Source of the DNA: Cladorrhinum sp. PSN259 | Taxonomy: Eukaryota > Ascomycota > Sordariomycetes > Sordariales > Podosporaceae | Assembly: GCA_033725935.1 (NCBI GenBank) | Contig: MU867072.1 | Coordinates: forward strand, 1-64,000 | Length of the DNA stretch: 64,000 nt | Direction: 5' to 3' | Shown: one piece after another, positions 23,001 through 33,202 of the stretch | Layout of the letters: every line of letters begins with the position of its first letter | Position numbering within the stretch: the stretch's first letter is position 1 | Notes under the pieces: model-generated | Databases searched by the model: none | Seen by the model: the letters and a program-made list of their open reading frames with translations, nothing else | Told to the model about the DNA's origin: nothing | Translations under genes and position numbers: made by a program

Positions 23001-25674
23001 TTTAAAGTGAAATAAATATGTCTTACAGAAAGAGCCTGCGTCAAAAAAATAATTAAATATAGCATATTTTCTTACATTTTCGAAATTCACGCAGAAATAA
23101 CAAATCGATCTGTCTTACTTTCAGGTTTGTTATCACTGTGTTATTGTGCCACAGCTAAATGGGTTTTAGGTACACAGACAGAGTCAACAACAACCAAGGA
23201 AGGCAGGACAAGGTAGATAAAGCAGACCTGAAAGGCTTATTATTCTCTGCCAAACTTTGTCGGTACCAACAGACAGTTTAAAAAACAAACAATGGCGCAC
23301 TGGCAAAACCGCACACCCCACATCGCCTATTTCCAAACTTACGCTTCTTCTCCACTGCTTGTCAAGGGTCTGTGGTGATGGTGAAACATTTACAGGTCAC
23401 TGTCAGTGAGCCAACACAGAATGTCCAACACATAAACAACATTGATAAAAGAGATAGATACCGACAGGGGGGATTTTAAAAAAAATTGTGTCGTTGGTAC
23501 TCGGACACACAAACTTTGTTGGTGAAATTAATAAACAAAGAGAGTTTGGCCCGGTATTATAAAACTCTCTTCAACTTTACACTAGCGGGTTCGGATGGCG
23601 GATAAGTGGTGAACGGTGGCGGTGGGTTCAGCTGATACCTGAGGCGTATGTCATGGAAAAACACTTGAAGACGTAAAAAGCTGATGTGTTGAACAATAAT
23701 TACCTATTTTACGAACAAACACTCTTTACTTGTTCTGATGTTTACTGTTGTTGTTGGACCCTTCTGACATAAGCATCACTCATTCACAGACACACTCAAT
23801 CTTGCTTGTTGCATGTTTGTTTCAATCAACGCAGTCAGCCAAACCTAAAATCCGCCACAATTCACCAGAACAAAAACAAATTAGTCCACTTTCCCCAACG
23901 TAGCCCACATAGTATATACATTAAGCTGTACACTACGGATACAGTGGTGGTAAGTGCATGTAAATACAATAAACCAATCCGAGCTCAGTGTAAGGATCAT
24001 ACCGGTACAAGGAGGTACTTTATTTGGGACTCAAGCGACCGTCTCTCGCGTGCTATCTGTGGATACTTTTGCAGGTATGGAGTATAAATGGAGAATGGGG
24101 GGAAACGGTGAATGTGGATGGGTTACTTGTCCCTGTTCTCTCCGATACGTTGTATCCGTCATTGTCGTCGTCCAGTCAACCAAACAAGCTTGTTAAGGAG
24201 TCAGAAAAGGGGTTTCTAGTCTAGGCATGTGAATGGGGAGAGTGCGCCGTTTAATACCTACCTATGAAGAGTCACTGTTCTAGCGGAGGTTTCCGTAGGA
24301 GATAGAAATGAAGATCCAAAATGACTTTTCGCTGAAATATGCAAGGGTGAGAAAAGAAAGGATTTACATGTTGATGCTTGAGGCGAAATCAAGGTCCAGG
24401 GGATGAATGACAGGGAAGATGATCTCGAGAATATTAGAATTTCATTCATGTCGATCGGTGTTGCGTCTCTTGATCAAATCATCTCGAGTTCTCCTCGAAT
24501 AATTCCGTGGAAGTTGCTCTCATACGTTCACATGATGACCTCCGCCTACTGCATATCTCACAAGCTTCGGACAAGCATCTGCATCTATCCTCGTCTCCGT
24601 AAAGCTAGCCTCCTCATCATCGCGAGAAACTGCCCTGGCAGGTCCTCTAGTACACCCCTTCTTCCCTCCATACCACTAGCTTACTTTCCAAGCATACCTG
24701 CCCACAGCCCTCAAGTACCCAATATCCTCCCCTTCTCAACATTCTAGAAAGCCACCAATGCTCACATGTCAAGTTGAGTGCTCGCAGTAATTGGCGGAAG
24801 TCGCTCCGTGTTACTCAAGTCGTCATCGCAATACGACACGCCATTACCCAAAAAAAACGGTAAGTACTGGATTTAATACCTTGATGGCTGGAGTGAAGAG
24901 TCATCAGTGCCCCATGTATTCCGTGCATGTACCAAGGAAGATTGAGGCTCTGCCCCGGCCGCAGAATTCGGCCCAATGAGAGCTCGGGATCCTGCAGCTG
25001 CAAAGTTAGGGTTAAGCGTGTAATCGTCGGACCGGTCCCACTTTTCTGAGGTTTGGGTCAACCTCAGATGTTGCAGGACGCGAAAACAACCGCCAAACTC
25101 CGGATATCTTTGATGTGGGTCAGATTTTTACTCACCGCCATCCCAGCTGACTGTTCCAAAGCAGTCGTTATCGCACTTCTGATATGAGAATCCAGCACAA
25201 GCCTGAGCTGGCCGGACGGGCCGGGAGAGATGGGATTGGAAACTAAATTGGAAGGGACCATGCCTGGAAAGAGGGAAAAAAAAAAAAGAGGGCCAGACCG
25301 CCACGGATCCCCACTGTTTGCGCCGCTAGAGGACCCACGATGGCTTCCCTGAGGATTTTTTTCAGGGGTTTCAAGCGCTGTAGGAAATGGGGGTCCTTGA
25401 AACTATGGATGATTCCCGGTAAGAAGAAAAAAACGGCAAAGGAAAAGAGTTCTTTCTCTTCCTCATCCGTGAGGTTTCAGTTTCTCTTTTTGCATTGCGT
25501 CGTTCGTCTTTCTATTTCATTTGCTCGTGGTTTGCGCTTGACTTTGGTTTTCATCTTTTTTGCAGAGTGATTTTCTTCTTGCATGAATTATTAATTCATT
25601 TGACTCTTGTCGTGTCGCTCTCTCAACCCCAACGGCCTTTTCTTGACCCCCAGTCAATACTTATACAGCAAAAC

Positions 25675-26785
25675 ATGAGGGGCACGGATCTGTTTGCTAC
25701 CCCCGGAGAGGAGGAATTGCCTCACCTTTGGCAAAAACCTACTTATGACGTGCTTCTGGACGCCCTGCAGAAGCTCCGTGTCGAACCTCCAGTATGGGGA
25801 CTCAAGGTTTCGAGCGCCGAGATCCTTAAGCAGCAGGCCGCCTCTGCTTCTGCACGTCAACGCCGGGAGATCATCATGTTCTTGGCTTCGATCATCAAGA
25901 GTAGCCTGGGCTGGCTGGAAACTGACGAGGATAGGGAGGTAATCTGGGAGGAAGCGAGCAAGCGAACATCTGAGCGATGTGGTCGGACAGCTATGGGGGA
26001 GATTATTCGCCGATGGCCATTTGAGAGTGATGAGTACGGTTCTTTCAGCCTAACCATCAGGGAGCCACCATTGACGGGTGATTCTCTTGGTCTCAAGACA
26101 TGGGGTTCGTCATACGTCCTCGCTCAACTTTTGCATGAATTTGCGATGGGACCGCTAGCGCATCTCTTTCGAGGAAAGTCAGGACCGATGGATGTCCTCG
26201 AGCTTGGATCCGGCACCGGTCTTTTGGGGTTGGCGGCTGCCTCTATCTGGAGGTCCAATGTCTTTTTGACAGATCTTCCAGACATCATGGCCAACCTCGT
26301 ACACAATGCTGCTCTGAATAGAGAACTCATCGAGGTCCGCGGAGGAAGTATTGAAGCTGCGCCCCTGACGTGGGGTGGTAGCGAGGAGGACGTTGACCCC
26401 AGGTTTCGCTCGGGGAATCGCTACGAGGTTGGTGGATTGCTTCGCACTTTCTTGCAAATGGGAAACGCTAACAATACATCAGCTCGTGATTGTTGCTGAC
26501 CCATTATATGATGACGACCACCCCGCCCTTTTGACGGGTGCCATTGACGAGCAGCTTGCCTTGAACTCGGATGCCCGGGTACTGATTATGGTTCCACAAA
26601 GGGATGAGATCACCAAGGGCTTGACAAAGATGCTGAGGCAAGGACTCGAGCAGCAGGAACAGCCCTTGGTATGCTATCACGAAAATATTGTAGCTGGAGA
26701 AGACGACTGGGGCGACGCGAGTGACGACAACGAGGCGAGTCGCGTGGGTTTCTGGTGGGGCATTTTTGGAAGGGATCATTCTTAA
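25675..26785 (+). CDS. rrg1: Lysine methyltransferase of the METTL21/EFM2 (rrg1) type
   Basis: Two exons, 25675-26427 and 26483-26785, give 351 aa. The donor GTTGGT is non-consensus, but a CGCTAAC branch point, the CATCAG acceptor and phase 0 all agree, joining YE to LVIVADPLYDDDHP. The N-terminal 140 residues are the helical extension seen in fungal rrg1/EFM2 proteins, with LPHLWQKPTYDVLLDAL and SLGWLETDEDREVIWEEA. The Rossmann methyltransferase follows, with motif I VLELGSGTGLLGLAA (about 174-188), an acidic motif II at TDLPD, and post-I VADPLYD. It ends FWWGIFGRDHS. Family-16 methyltransferases modify lysines of proteins such as elongation factors, and yeast EFM2 acts on eEF2 and eEF3. The substrate here is inferred from the family. 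The upstream in-frame extension is hydrophobic leader DNA, so the Met at 25675 is preferred. Confidence 0.82.
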
Positions 26786-27432
26786 GGTATGTTTATCAGG
26801 GGCGTTGGGGGATGCCACATTGGAGGGATTGGGTTCTCGCGGTGGAGGGGTTCCTCCCGTCTGTAGACAAGCAAGGGAAGGCACCGTGGAGGACGTTGAT
26901 GAGCTTACCCGACCGCATTGGACGGTGGGATATGACGACAGAGAAGAGATAGATATAGAGCTAGACTTAGACATCGGCAAGAGTCAATAGAACCACACAA
27001 CACTTATTGGATCAGTTCTATCCCGTTGGATGCTAATCCTTTGTTTATTCAGTAATCTTAAACACTGTCTTTTCTCGTGGAGCCGGCACCCGAAATACGC
27101 ACTGAAGATATACATAGATAAGTCTAGCAAGAGTATTTATTTCCTTGACATTATTTGCAGCTCCTCCGTATTCTTTGTCCTGACCTCGATTCAGCACCTT
27201 TAGAAAGAAAAACACACCGGGGCATTGGTCGTATCGTTGGGTCATCAATAGAAAGACCAAAGTTCTTCTTTCTACGGACATACTTCGACAACTCACCACT
27301 GCTAAAGCTCTGCCCACGAGTTTCCTACAGCATTCCACCCCCGGCCACTTCTCCATCTCGACCACCTTCATCAGTCAAGTAGCCTGATTAAGGCGGGAAT
27401 CAAGCGGTGCACTGCCACACTCGACGACCAAG
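26786..27432. other. Gap between the methyltransferase and gene A
   Basis: This is the 3' untranslated part of the methyltransferase gene and the promoter of gene A. Short frames such as 26721-26990 continue past the methyltransferase stop but lack homology. I see nothing else. Confidence 0.6.
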
Positions 27433-28266
27433 ATGGCGAAAGAAACAGCAAAGTACGACCCGGAAGTTCTGAATAACGAGATGGCGAAAATAATCGAAGA
27501 ATACGAGCCGAGAGTACAATGGTTCATTCTAGACCGGCACATCCAAGGGCTCAGTGCAAAAGTAATCAAAGCTGCTGTTAAGAAACAATGGCCGAGTATG
27601 AAGCGTGCATCCGAAGGCGGATACTCAGTATACCTGGTGGCTTCCGAGATGCATATCGCTCGGCTATTGAAGGGGCAGACGCAACACGTAGAGGAGCAAG
27701 TTAAACGGCTGAAAAAGGAGCATAGTAAGCAACAAGTAGAGGAGCAAGTTAAACGGCTGAAAAAGGAGCAGCGTAAGCAACACGTAGAGGAGCAAGTTAA
27801 ACAGCTAAAAAGGGAGCGGCTGGAAGAAGAGCGGCTGAAAAAGGAGCGGGTGGAAAAGGAGCGGCTAGAAAAGGAGCGGGTGGAAAAGGAGCGGGCTCGG
27901 CGGCTGGAAACTGCTCGATCGCTGCTTGAGCTTGGTGGCCGCCTTGACCAAGGGGTGCCTCAACAGCCTCCGCAAGGATTTGGAGCACTGTCATCACCAC
28001 AGGTCGAGGAGAGTAAGTTGGTTGGGCAACTGGAAGCTGCTCAATTGCTGCTTGAGCTTGGTGGCAGCCTTGACCAAGGGCGGACTCAGCAGCTGACCCC
28101 AGTCTCTGTTCCATTCCGGCAACCAACGAGTCCCGCCGGTCCTTCCCAAGATTCAGATTTGAGTCAAGAAGTGGAAGGACGTATACGGCAGCTCATTAAA
28201 ACGCTTGAGGATAATATAGCTTTTGAGGAGTTGCATGAAACGGATGATGAAGCTCGAGTAGATTGA
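27433..28266 (+). CDS. Island gene A: HTH-like N-terminus plus repetitive coiled coil; unrecognised
   Basis: A single open frame of 277 aa from the ATG in a CCAAGATGG context. Residues about 25-75 form a putative helix-turn-helix with the pattern F-x-L...S-x3-I-x7-WP (WFILDRHIQGLSAKVIKAAV, then QWP). The same pattern, with no gaps, occurs at the N-terminus of gene B, which suggests common origin. Residues about 80-130 consist of 16-residue repeats (HVEEQVKRLKKE) encoded by a 48-nt tandem repeat. A Glu/Lys/Arg heptad-like region (ERLKKERVEKERLEKE) follows, predicted to be a long coiled coil. Two copies of a LLELGG-x-LDQG motif come next. The tail is acidic. I do not recognise the family. A DNA-binding or oligomerising protein is plausible but is inference. 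It lies co-oriented with B and C. Confidence 0.7.
   Translation: MAKETAKYDPEVLNNEMAKIIEEYEPRVQWFILDRHIQGLSAKVIKAAVKKQWPSMKRASEGGYSVYLVASEMHIARLLKGQTQHVEEQVKRLKKEHSKQQVEEQVKRLKKEQRKQHVEEQVKQLKRERLEEERLKKERVEKERLEKERVEKERARRLETARSLLELGGRLDQGVPQQPPQGFGALSSPQVEESKLVGQLEAAQLLLELGGSLDQGRTQQLTPVSVPFRQPTSPAGPSQDSDLSQEVEGRIRQLIKTLEDNIAFEELHETDDEARVD
27682..27816 (+). repeat. 48-nt tandem repeat within gene A
   Basis: Copies start at about 27682, 27730 and 27778, the last one partial and diverged. Each encodes a 16-residue VEEQVK-x-LK unit, and the frame is kept. Unit number may vary between strains. Confidence 0.9.
27904..28092 (+). repeat. 63-nt imperfect direct repeat within gene A
   Basis: Two similar 63-nt segments, 27904-27966 and 28030-28092, are separated by 63 nt. 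Both encode a LLELGG-x-LDQG motif followed by QQ. The copies differ by scattered substitutions, so the duplication is old. Confidence 0.88.
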
Positions 28267-29905
28267 TATGATGAGATGAATTAGGAGACTTGGGGGAGCG
28301 GGGGGGACAGGATAGAAAAGGAGCACAGATGCGTGAATCATAAGAGTGTGGGAGATGAACCATTGTCTGTATTGCATAAATTATGATGGCTTCCAGGAGG
28401 ACTTTGGAGAAGAGGCGGAATGAGAATTCTGAAAGCACTTGATTTTCACATATGCGAACTTGGACTCGCTGGCGAAGCTTTGGGCACTGATCGCTATTAT
28501 TACTCTCTCGGAGCGAAAAATAAATAAATTTGTTTGTGTTTTATGAAGTTACTAAACGTTGAATATCAAGCCTCTGTTTTAAAGAATCTAACTCTGAATT
28601 TGTTAGGCATAAATGACTGTGTGAGAAAGGGGAGCTCAGGCTGTTTGATGATGCTGTGACTGGGTACCTATTCGTTGGCTGTTTTGTCGTGAAGACTCAT
28701 CCTCCTGGAAGAAACCTACTTAAGCAATGCCAGAGAGGATGATGATTGAGTTTTTGTTGAGCCTTTTCTCAATATGTATTTCATGATTTTATTTGCTTCC
28801 TCTGTTCAGGGACGGTTTGCAGGTTTTAATTTTTGAAAATTTCATCCCGTCCTGAAGATTTTCGAGAGTTATTAATTAGATGTAATGTGGTTTTTTTTTC
28901 TGCCTTTAACTTAGCGTACGGAAATATGGGATGGAGTGAGTTGAGACTGGAAGATTTTCCTATCGTTTGTGATTTTTTCTTGAATGAAGTTTATATGTCT
29001 ATTGTCTATTGTTTTATTATAATGGCTGTCGTGGCGAAGTATGGGATCGTTTATTTGACTCTATTGTGACTTGAACGGTCTGTTACGGAAATCGATTTTG
29101 GGTATATAGGATGAGCTGGGTACACGTAGGTGCCTGATTTTCGGGGACTTTTTGTCCACACTGTTTTTGGATTAAAGATTATTAACTGATTTCGTTTCTT
29201 TGGAGTGAGGGATGTGTTTAACTGATTCGTGATATGCTCTGGGGAATTGGTATATATGAGCTTTTATTTATCTTTTTCTCATTACTCTGTTTCTAACCTC
29301 TTTTTGTTCTATCTTGGAGGAAAAAGAGAGAACCTACTTGGGGTATATATACATGTTTTCATCACTGCTGGCATTGACAGATATATCTCTGTGTACACCT
29401 GGGTTGGAAAAGTTCATTTATATAATTTTAAACTACATTCAAGATTCTGTAAGTGAAAATCTGCAAGTAATAATGCCAGTGGTCAACGTTCATCTGATCA
29501 GAGTCCGTTGCAAGGGGTTGCAGCGAAACATGTATGTTAACTGCAGATATTGCTCCAGGAAAGTATTTGTATTGTTCTTTCCTGTCAATGAAGTAATCTG
29601 GGCGAGATTTTCTCCCAACAATAACTTTTCTGGGAGCCTTTTCTGGGTTTTCTCTTCTGGAACGGTTTAGTATTCGCAGCGTCGCTGGCCACAATTTCTC
29701 TCGTTCAACTTTTCTTCTCTCTACTTTGAGGCGATAGTTCCTGGCGTCTCTCCTTTACCGCTTTCTCTACAGTCGTCATCCAGAATCAGCTCCCTGAACA
29801 GGAAGCCCTATTTTCGTCCAGTCGTTCTCCTCTCTGGGCGTCCAACTTGTTGGTCAAGAGCCCGCGCCTTTCATTCACAACATTGCCCCAGAGCTTCAAG
29901 CCGAG
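28267..29905. other. A/T-rich spacer between genes A and B
   Basis: About 1.6 kb, noticeably richer in A/T than the flanks between 28400 and 29650. Short frames here (for example 28833-29069 and 29314-29670) are rich in Phe, Tyr and Ile as expected of A/T-rich noncoding DNA and have no domain. The last 200 bp before gene B are C/T-rich, like a fungal leader. Confidence 0.55.
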
Positions 29906-31208
29906 ATGGCTTATACTCGAGAACAAATCATGTTTGTCCTTCGGGGCCTCCGCGCGAGCCAGTCGCGAGAGGAAATTACCAAAGGCTTCAACGGGCTGTG
30001 GCCAAACAGCCGCTTCGTTAAACGAAGCATCGACTATCTCAACAGGGCGTACATGGGTAACGCGGAATATTAGTAAGGATCGTTTCCAAGTCTCTCAGTA
30101 TAGCCTCGCTAACATAATTCTTTGCAGAGATAACGATGCTGCCGAAGGGGTGATGGGTTTTGCGCTGGCGCAACGTCCAGAGGCGCCTTCCCACCTGTTC
30201 CCACAGGCTCCCTTCCACCGGGATCTGCCTGAGCTGTCAAATGTTGCGCCGGAACGTCCAGAGTTATCGTCATTTCTAGCTCGTGGACTTGCACCTCAGT
30301 CTTCGAGTGCTGTGGCCGAAGAGCTTTCGCAGCCAAATTTGCTGCAGCAGAAGGTGCCCCGGTCTTCATCGGAGGTTGACCTTGTAAGACCCGGACTATC
30401 GTCGTTTCTGACGCCGAAACCTTCCATCCAGCCTTTGAGCGGCACGTCAGAACAGCCATCACCGTCAGCGGCTCCACACCAGCATATATCCGCACCACAG
30501 CAGCGCTCACTCCAAGCACTGGGGAGTGAGGTCGGCCAGTCTCAGCCGTCTGCCATCCAGTCGCCCGTTGTTCAGTCATCTGTCATTCAGCCAGGCATGA
30601 TCCGGACGCCGGCTGTTGAGAAACCTCTGGTGCATGCTTCCTTCCCACATCCCCCTGTTGTCCCCGCACTGACAATTCATGTCCGAGTGCCAAATCGGGT
30701 AGAGCGGATTGAGACACTCACTCCAGTGCCAGGCTGGAATAACTTCGTTATACAACTGGAATCTGAACACCACCTGCCGCCTCCCGGAGTTGTTGATCCT
30801 AGAGAACACTTTGGCATTGTCCCTGACCTAATTCCGAACCAAGATGCGCCCAGACCGGTTGTACAAGTCTTCGCGCCAGGGTGCACACCAGAGGGGGCCA
30901 CAGGCGTAGATTATCTTGGAGTATGGTACAGCAACGCACACGATTTTTGTATGCTGCATTGTAGACATCGTCACGACTGGAATGGTGGGGTGTATTTTCA
31001 CACGGTGATGGATCTCTTGGGATGTGCACAGCTTACTGCCACAGACACTGTTCTGAGTGAGCTTCCAAATTCATCCAAGAATTTAACCACCGAGCTCATC
31101 ACAGAATTTATCCTCTGTCGTGGGCGAGCGGGCATAGAGGCCGTACCTCTCATGCTTGCGATGCATGATAACCCTCAAAGAGCCCAGGTTCCCTCCCAGT
31201 CCGAGTAA
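29906..31208 (+). CDS. Island gene B: HTH-like N-terminus, Pro/Ser linker, His/Trp/Cys domain; unrecognised
   Basis: My preferred model is 29906-30048 joined to 30128-31208, 407 aa. The intron has a CGCTAAC branch point and a TTTGCAG acceptor. The only donor that keeps the frame open is GTACAT, which is non-consensus. Residues 1-48 (MAYTREQIMFVLRGL, then SREEI and LWP) match the HTH-like segment of gene A position for position. A Pro/Ser/Gln-rich linker follows, with an internal RPELSSFL / RPGLSSFL repeat. The C-terminal 170 residues are shared with gene C: LTPVPGWNNF, then ATGVDYLGVWYSNAHDFC, then RHRHDWNGGVYFH. The clustered His, Trp and Cys residues suggest a metal site or a catalytic centre, but no known family comes to mind. 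Unspliced, the first exon would give a 55-residue HTH-only peptide stopping at 30073. Confidence 0.68.
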
Positions 31209-31824
31209 ACTGGACTTCAACGGGCACAGGTTACTCCTCAATTATAAATTATATCTCAACCAGCGCCCTAACCGGCATCTTAATAAAGATTTTCCGCGTC
31301 ACACCTTTTTAAACTCTAATATTAACACAGACTAAGTTGGGCCATGATATAATTGACTTCAAATACAAGCCAGCACATTCCTATTTCAAATGCCCAGAAC
31401 AAGGTCGAGGCAGGTAGCCTATGCCAGCAGAGCTGAACGATCCGTCAGTGCCATACTCACGGCACTACTCCGAATGTATCGGCGAATACGCCTGGTTCAT
31501 GAATAACAAAGAAAGACAATTGAAGCTTATAATGACCATGACCAATCAAAGCAAAGGTGATATTCGTTCTTACCGGCCTAAGAGAAAAAATAAAGACAAA
31601 GGACGAAACTACCGGATTGTTCAATCGACAATAAGCCAAGACAAAGGCTTTGTTACGAGCAGTGTTTGGCGTTTCGACTTATATCAGAAGCAATACTTAA
31701 ACAAACTGAACCCCAGGTAACCAGTGACAAGTCCCTTCACCAATCTCTGCACCTGCGAGCGAGCGCATTGACTGCCACAGCCCCCAGAATCTCTCTTTTT
31801 TGCCAGAATCTACCCACTCAGCCA
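31209..31824. other. Gap between genes B and C
   Basis: The 3' untranslated region of B and the promoter of C. A 99-codon frame (31421-31720) has no similarity to anything nearby. The frame of gene C stays open upstream to an ATG at 31666, but that extension resembles nothing in gene B. Confidence 0.5.
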
Positions 31825-32412
31825 ATGGCTCAGTACACAAGAGAGGATGTCGAGCGGGCGTGGCGGCCAGACCCCGAGGACCATCAGGCGGTCCGGGTGA
31901 AGGCATCAGTCATCAACGTTGAGGCGCCGGCTGGTAACGAGTCGAAGCTAATTTCACTCATACCAGTACCAGGCTGGAGGGACTTTCTGTACTACGAGGG
32001 GCCAGGGCCCGGCACGGCGCCTCCAGGCGTTATCCACCCCCCTGAACTGTTCGGTATCATTCCCGGAACGGGCACGCAGGTAAGTAACGCGCTTGCGCCC
32101 CGAGTGGGAGCCTACGCCCCGGCTTGCACGCCAGAGAAGGCAACAGGAGTAGACTGCATAGGCGTCTGGTACAGCAGCGCGCACGACTTTTGCGCGATAG
32201 CAGGTAGGCACCGCCACGACTGGGACGGCGGGGTTTATTTCCACAACGTGGAGGATGTCCTGCGCTGCCTCGAGCGTACGGCGGTGAGAGGTGACTCGCC
32301 CGAGGGCCTCCTCAGGCAAAAGAAGGATTGGACCGTGTACCTGACCAAGTCTTTTGTTCAGCGTTGCAGAGAGGCTGGCGTGAAGGAAACGCCCTTGATA
32401 CGCGCAGAGTAA
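31825..32412 (+). CDS. Island gene C: paralogue of the C-terminal domain of gene B; unrecognised
   Basis: An intronless frame of 195 aa from the Met at 31825. That start is chosen because MAQYTRED mirrors MAYTREQ of gene B. The HTH-like segment and the Pro/Ser linker of B are missing, so the protein runs almost directly into the shared domain: LIPVPGWRDF, PPGVIHPPELFGIIPG, CTPEKATGVDCIGVWYSSAHDFC, RHRHDWDGGVYFH and a C-terminal helical part. Side by side with B about half of the domain residues agree, densest between the CTPE and YFH motifs. The strict conservation of CTPE, ATGVD, GVWYS, AHDFC and RHRHDW between diverged copies argues that the protein is under selection. Function is unknown. 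Confidence 0.72.
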   Translation: MAQYTREDVERAWRPDPEDHQAVRVKASVINVEAPAGNESKLISLIPVPGWRDFLYYEGPGPGTAPPGVIHPPELFGIIPGTGTQVSNALAPRVGAYAPACTPEKATGVDCIGVWYSSAHDFCAIAGRHRHDWDGGVYFHNVEDVLRCLERTAVRGDSPEGLLRQKKDWTVYLTKSFVQRCREAGVKETPLIRAE

Positions 32413-33202
32413 TCATTTTCCCGATTGAATTATTATCTAGATATAATCAAAAAATAAAATATAAGAATGCGATTCCTCTTGATGCCATCATAATCAGTGA
32501 GTGGTTTGTAAATACTTTTTCCGAGTGAATATGCTCTTTCTCTCCTTGGAACAAATGTTTCCCCACGTATAAAGTACCTATGGGAAGTAAATGAAGACGT
32601 GAAATGGGAGGTCTCCAAATATATATATATATATTCCCACTGCAATCATATCACTTAAAAGAGCCAAAAAATACTCCCAAAACCATTATTTCTTTTGATC
32701 TCGTTCCTTCCAACGGTGTTTTGTCAAGTGAATGTGTACAAAAACTCAGGTTGGAGGGCCAGCATTCAGGGGTAAGTTTATATACATACGAGCAGTGGTC
32801 TGTGCACCAAAAGGGGGTAAATTGTATCTGTATATCATTGAATCTGCACAAGTAAATGACTCTCAACCAAGAAGTAGTACAGAGCATGCCATCCAAGTAA
32901 GTTGTTTCCCCGCACACAATAGAAATCAGGTTGGTAGTTTCTATCTCTCTTCAAAGGGTATCTATCAAAATCAAATCACACACCTCTCACCACCACCACT
33001 ACCACCATCCCCACCACCACTATGAACAGTACCGATAAAAAGTGGACCAAAGAAATAACAATATCCATACTTCCAAACAAAAGGAAAAAAAAAAAAAGAT
33101 TGCTGTCTCGAAAAATAAAGCCTAATTAATACTTAATCATTATCCAAGCACTCACACTCCTTTCCCTGATATATACACACACACACACACCCCAATCCCA
33201 TC
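32413..33202. other. Convergent gap after gene C
   Basis: This is the 3' flank of C and of the 1210-aa gene. It holds a short (TA)n run near 32620, a CCACCA-type simple repeat at about 32984-33021 and an (AC)n run near 33172-33190. I see no gene. Confidence 0.6.

Larger units (their letters stand above)
14660..25674. other. 11-kb region without a convincing gene
   Basis: From the ell1 start to the methyltransferase start no open frame carries a recognisable domain, and none assembles across introns into one. The longest frame (394 codons, minus strand, 14789-15973) lies in the C/T-rich leader of ell1 and looks like chance. The base composition is ordinary, not strongly A/T-rich, so this is not an obvious RIP-degraded transposon block. 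It holds a perfect 24-bp palindrome (20033-20056), scattered GTAC inverted repeats, an (ATCATTTC)n repeat near 17852-17876, and a C run near 22064. A non-coding RNA or a fast-evolving spliced gene cannot be excluded. Confidence 0.5.

Noticed and set aside
28833..29670. Short hydrophobic frames between genes A and B
   Set aside because: A/T-rich DNA yields Phe/Ile/Tyr-rich chance frames; no splice signals link them.
30057..30127. GTAACG donor for the gene B intron
   Set aside because: It would shift the frame and meet a stop within a few codons of the acceptor, losing the conserved domain shared with gene C.
31421..31720. 99-codon frame before gene C
   Set aside because: No similarity to A, B or C, and no domain. 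It occupies the expected promoter of C.
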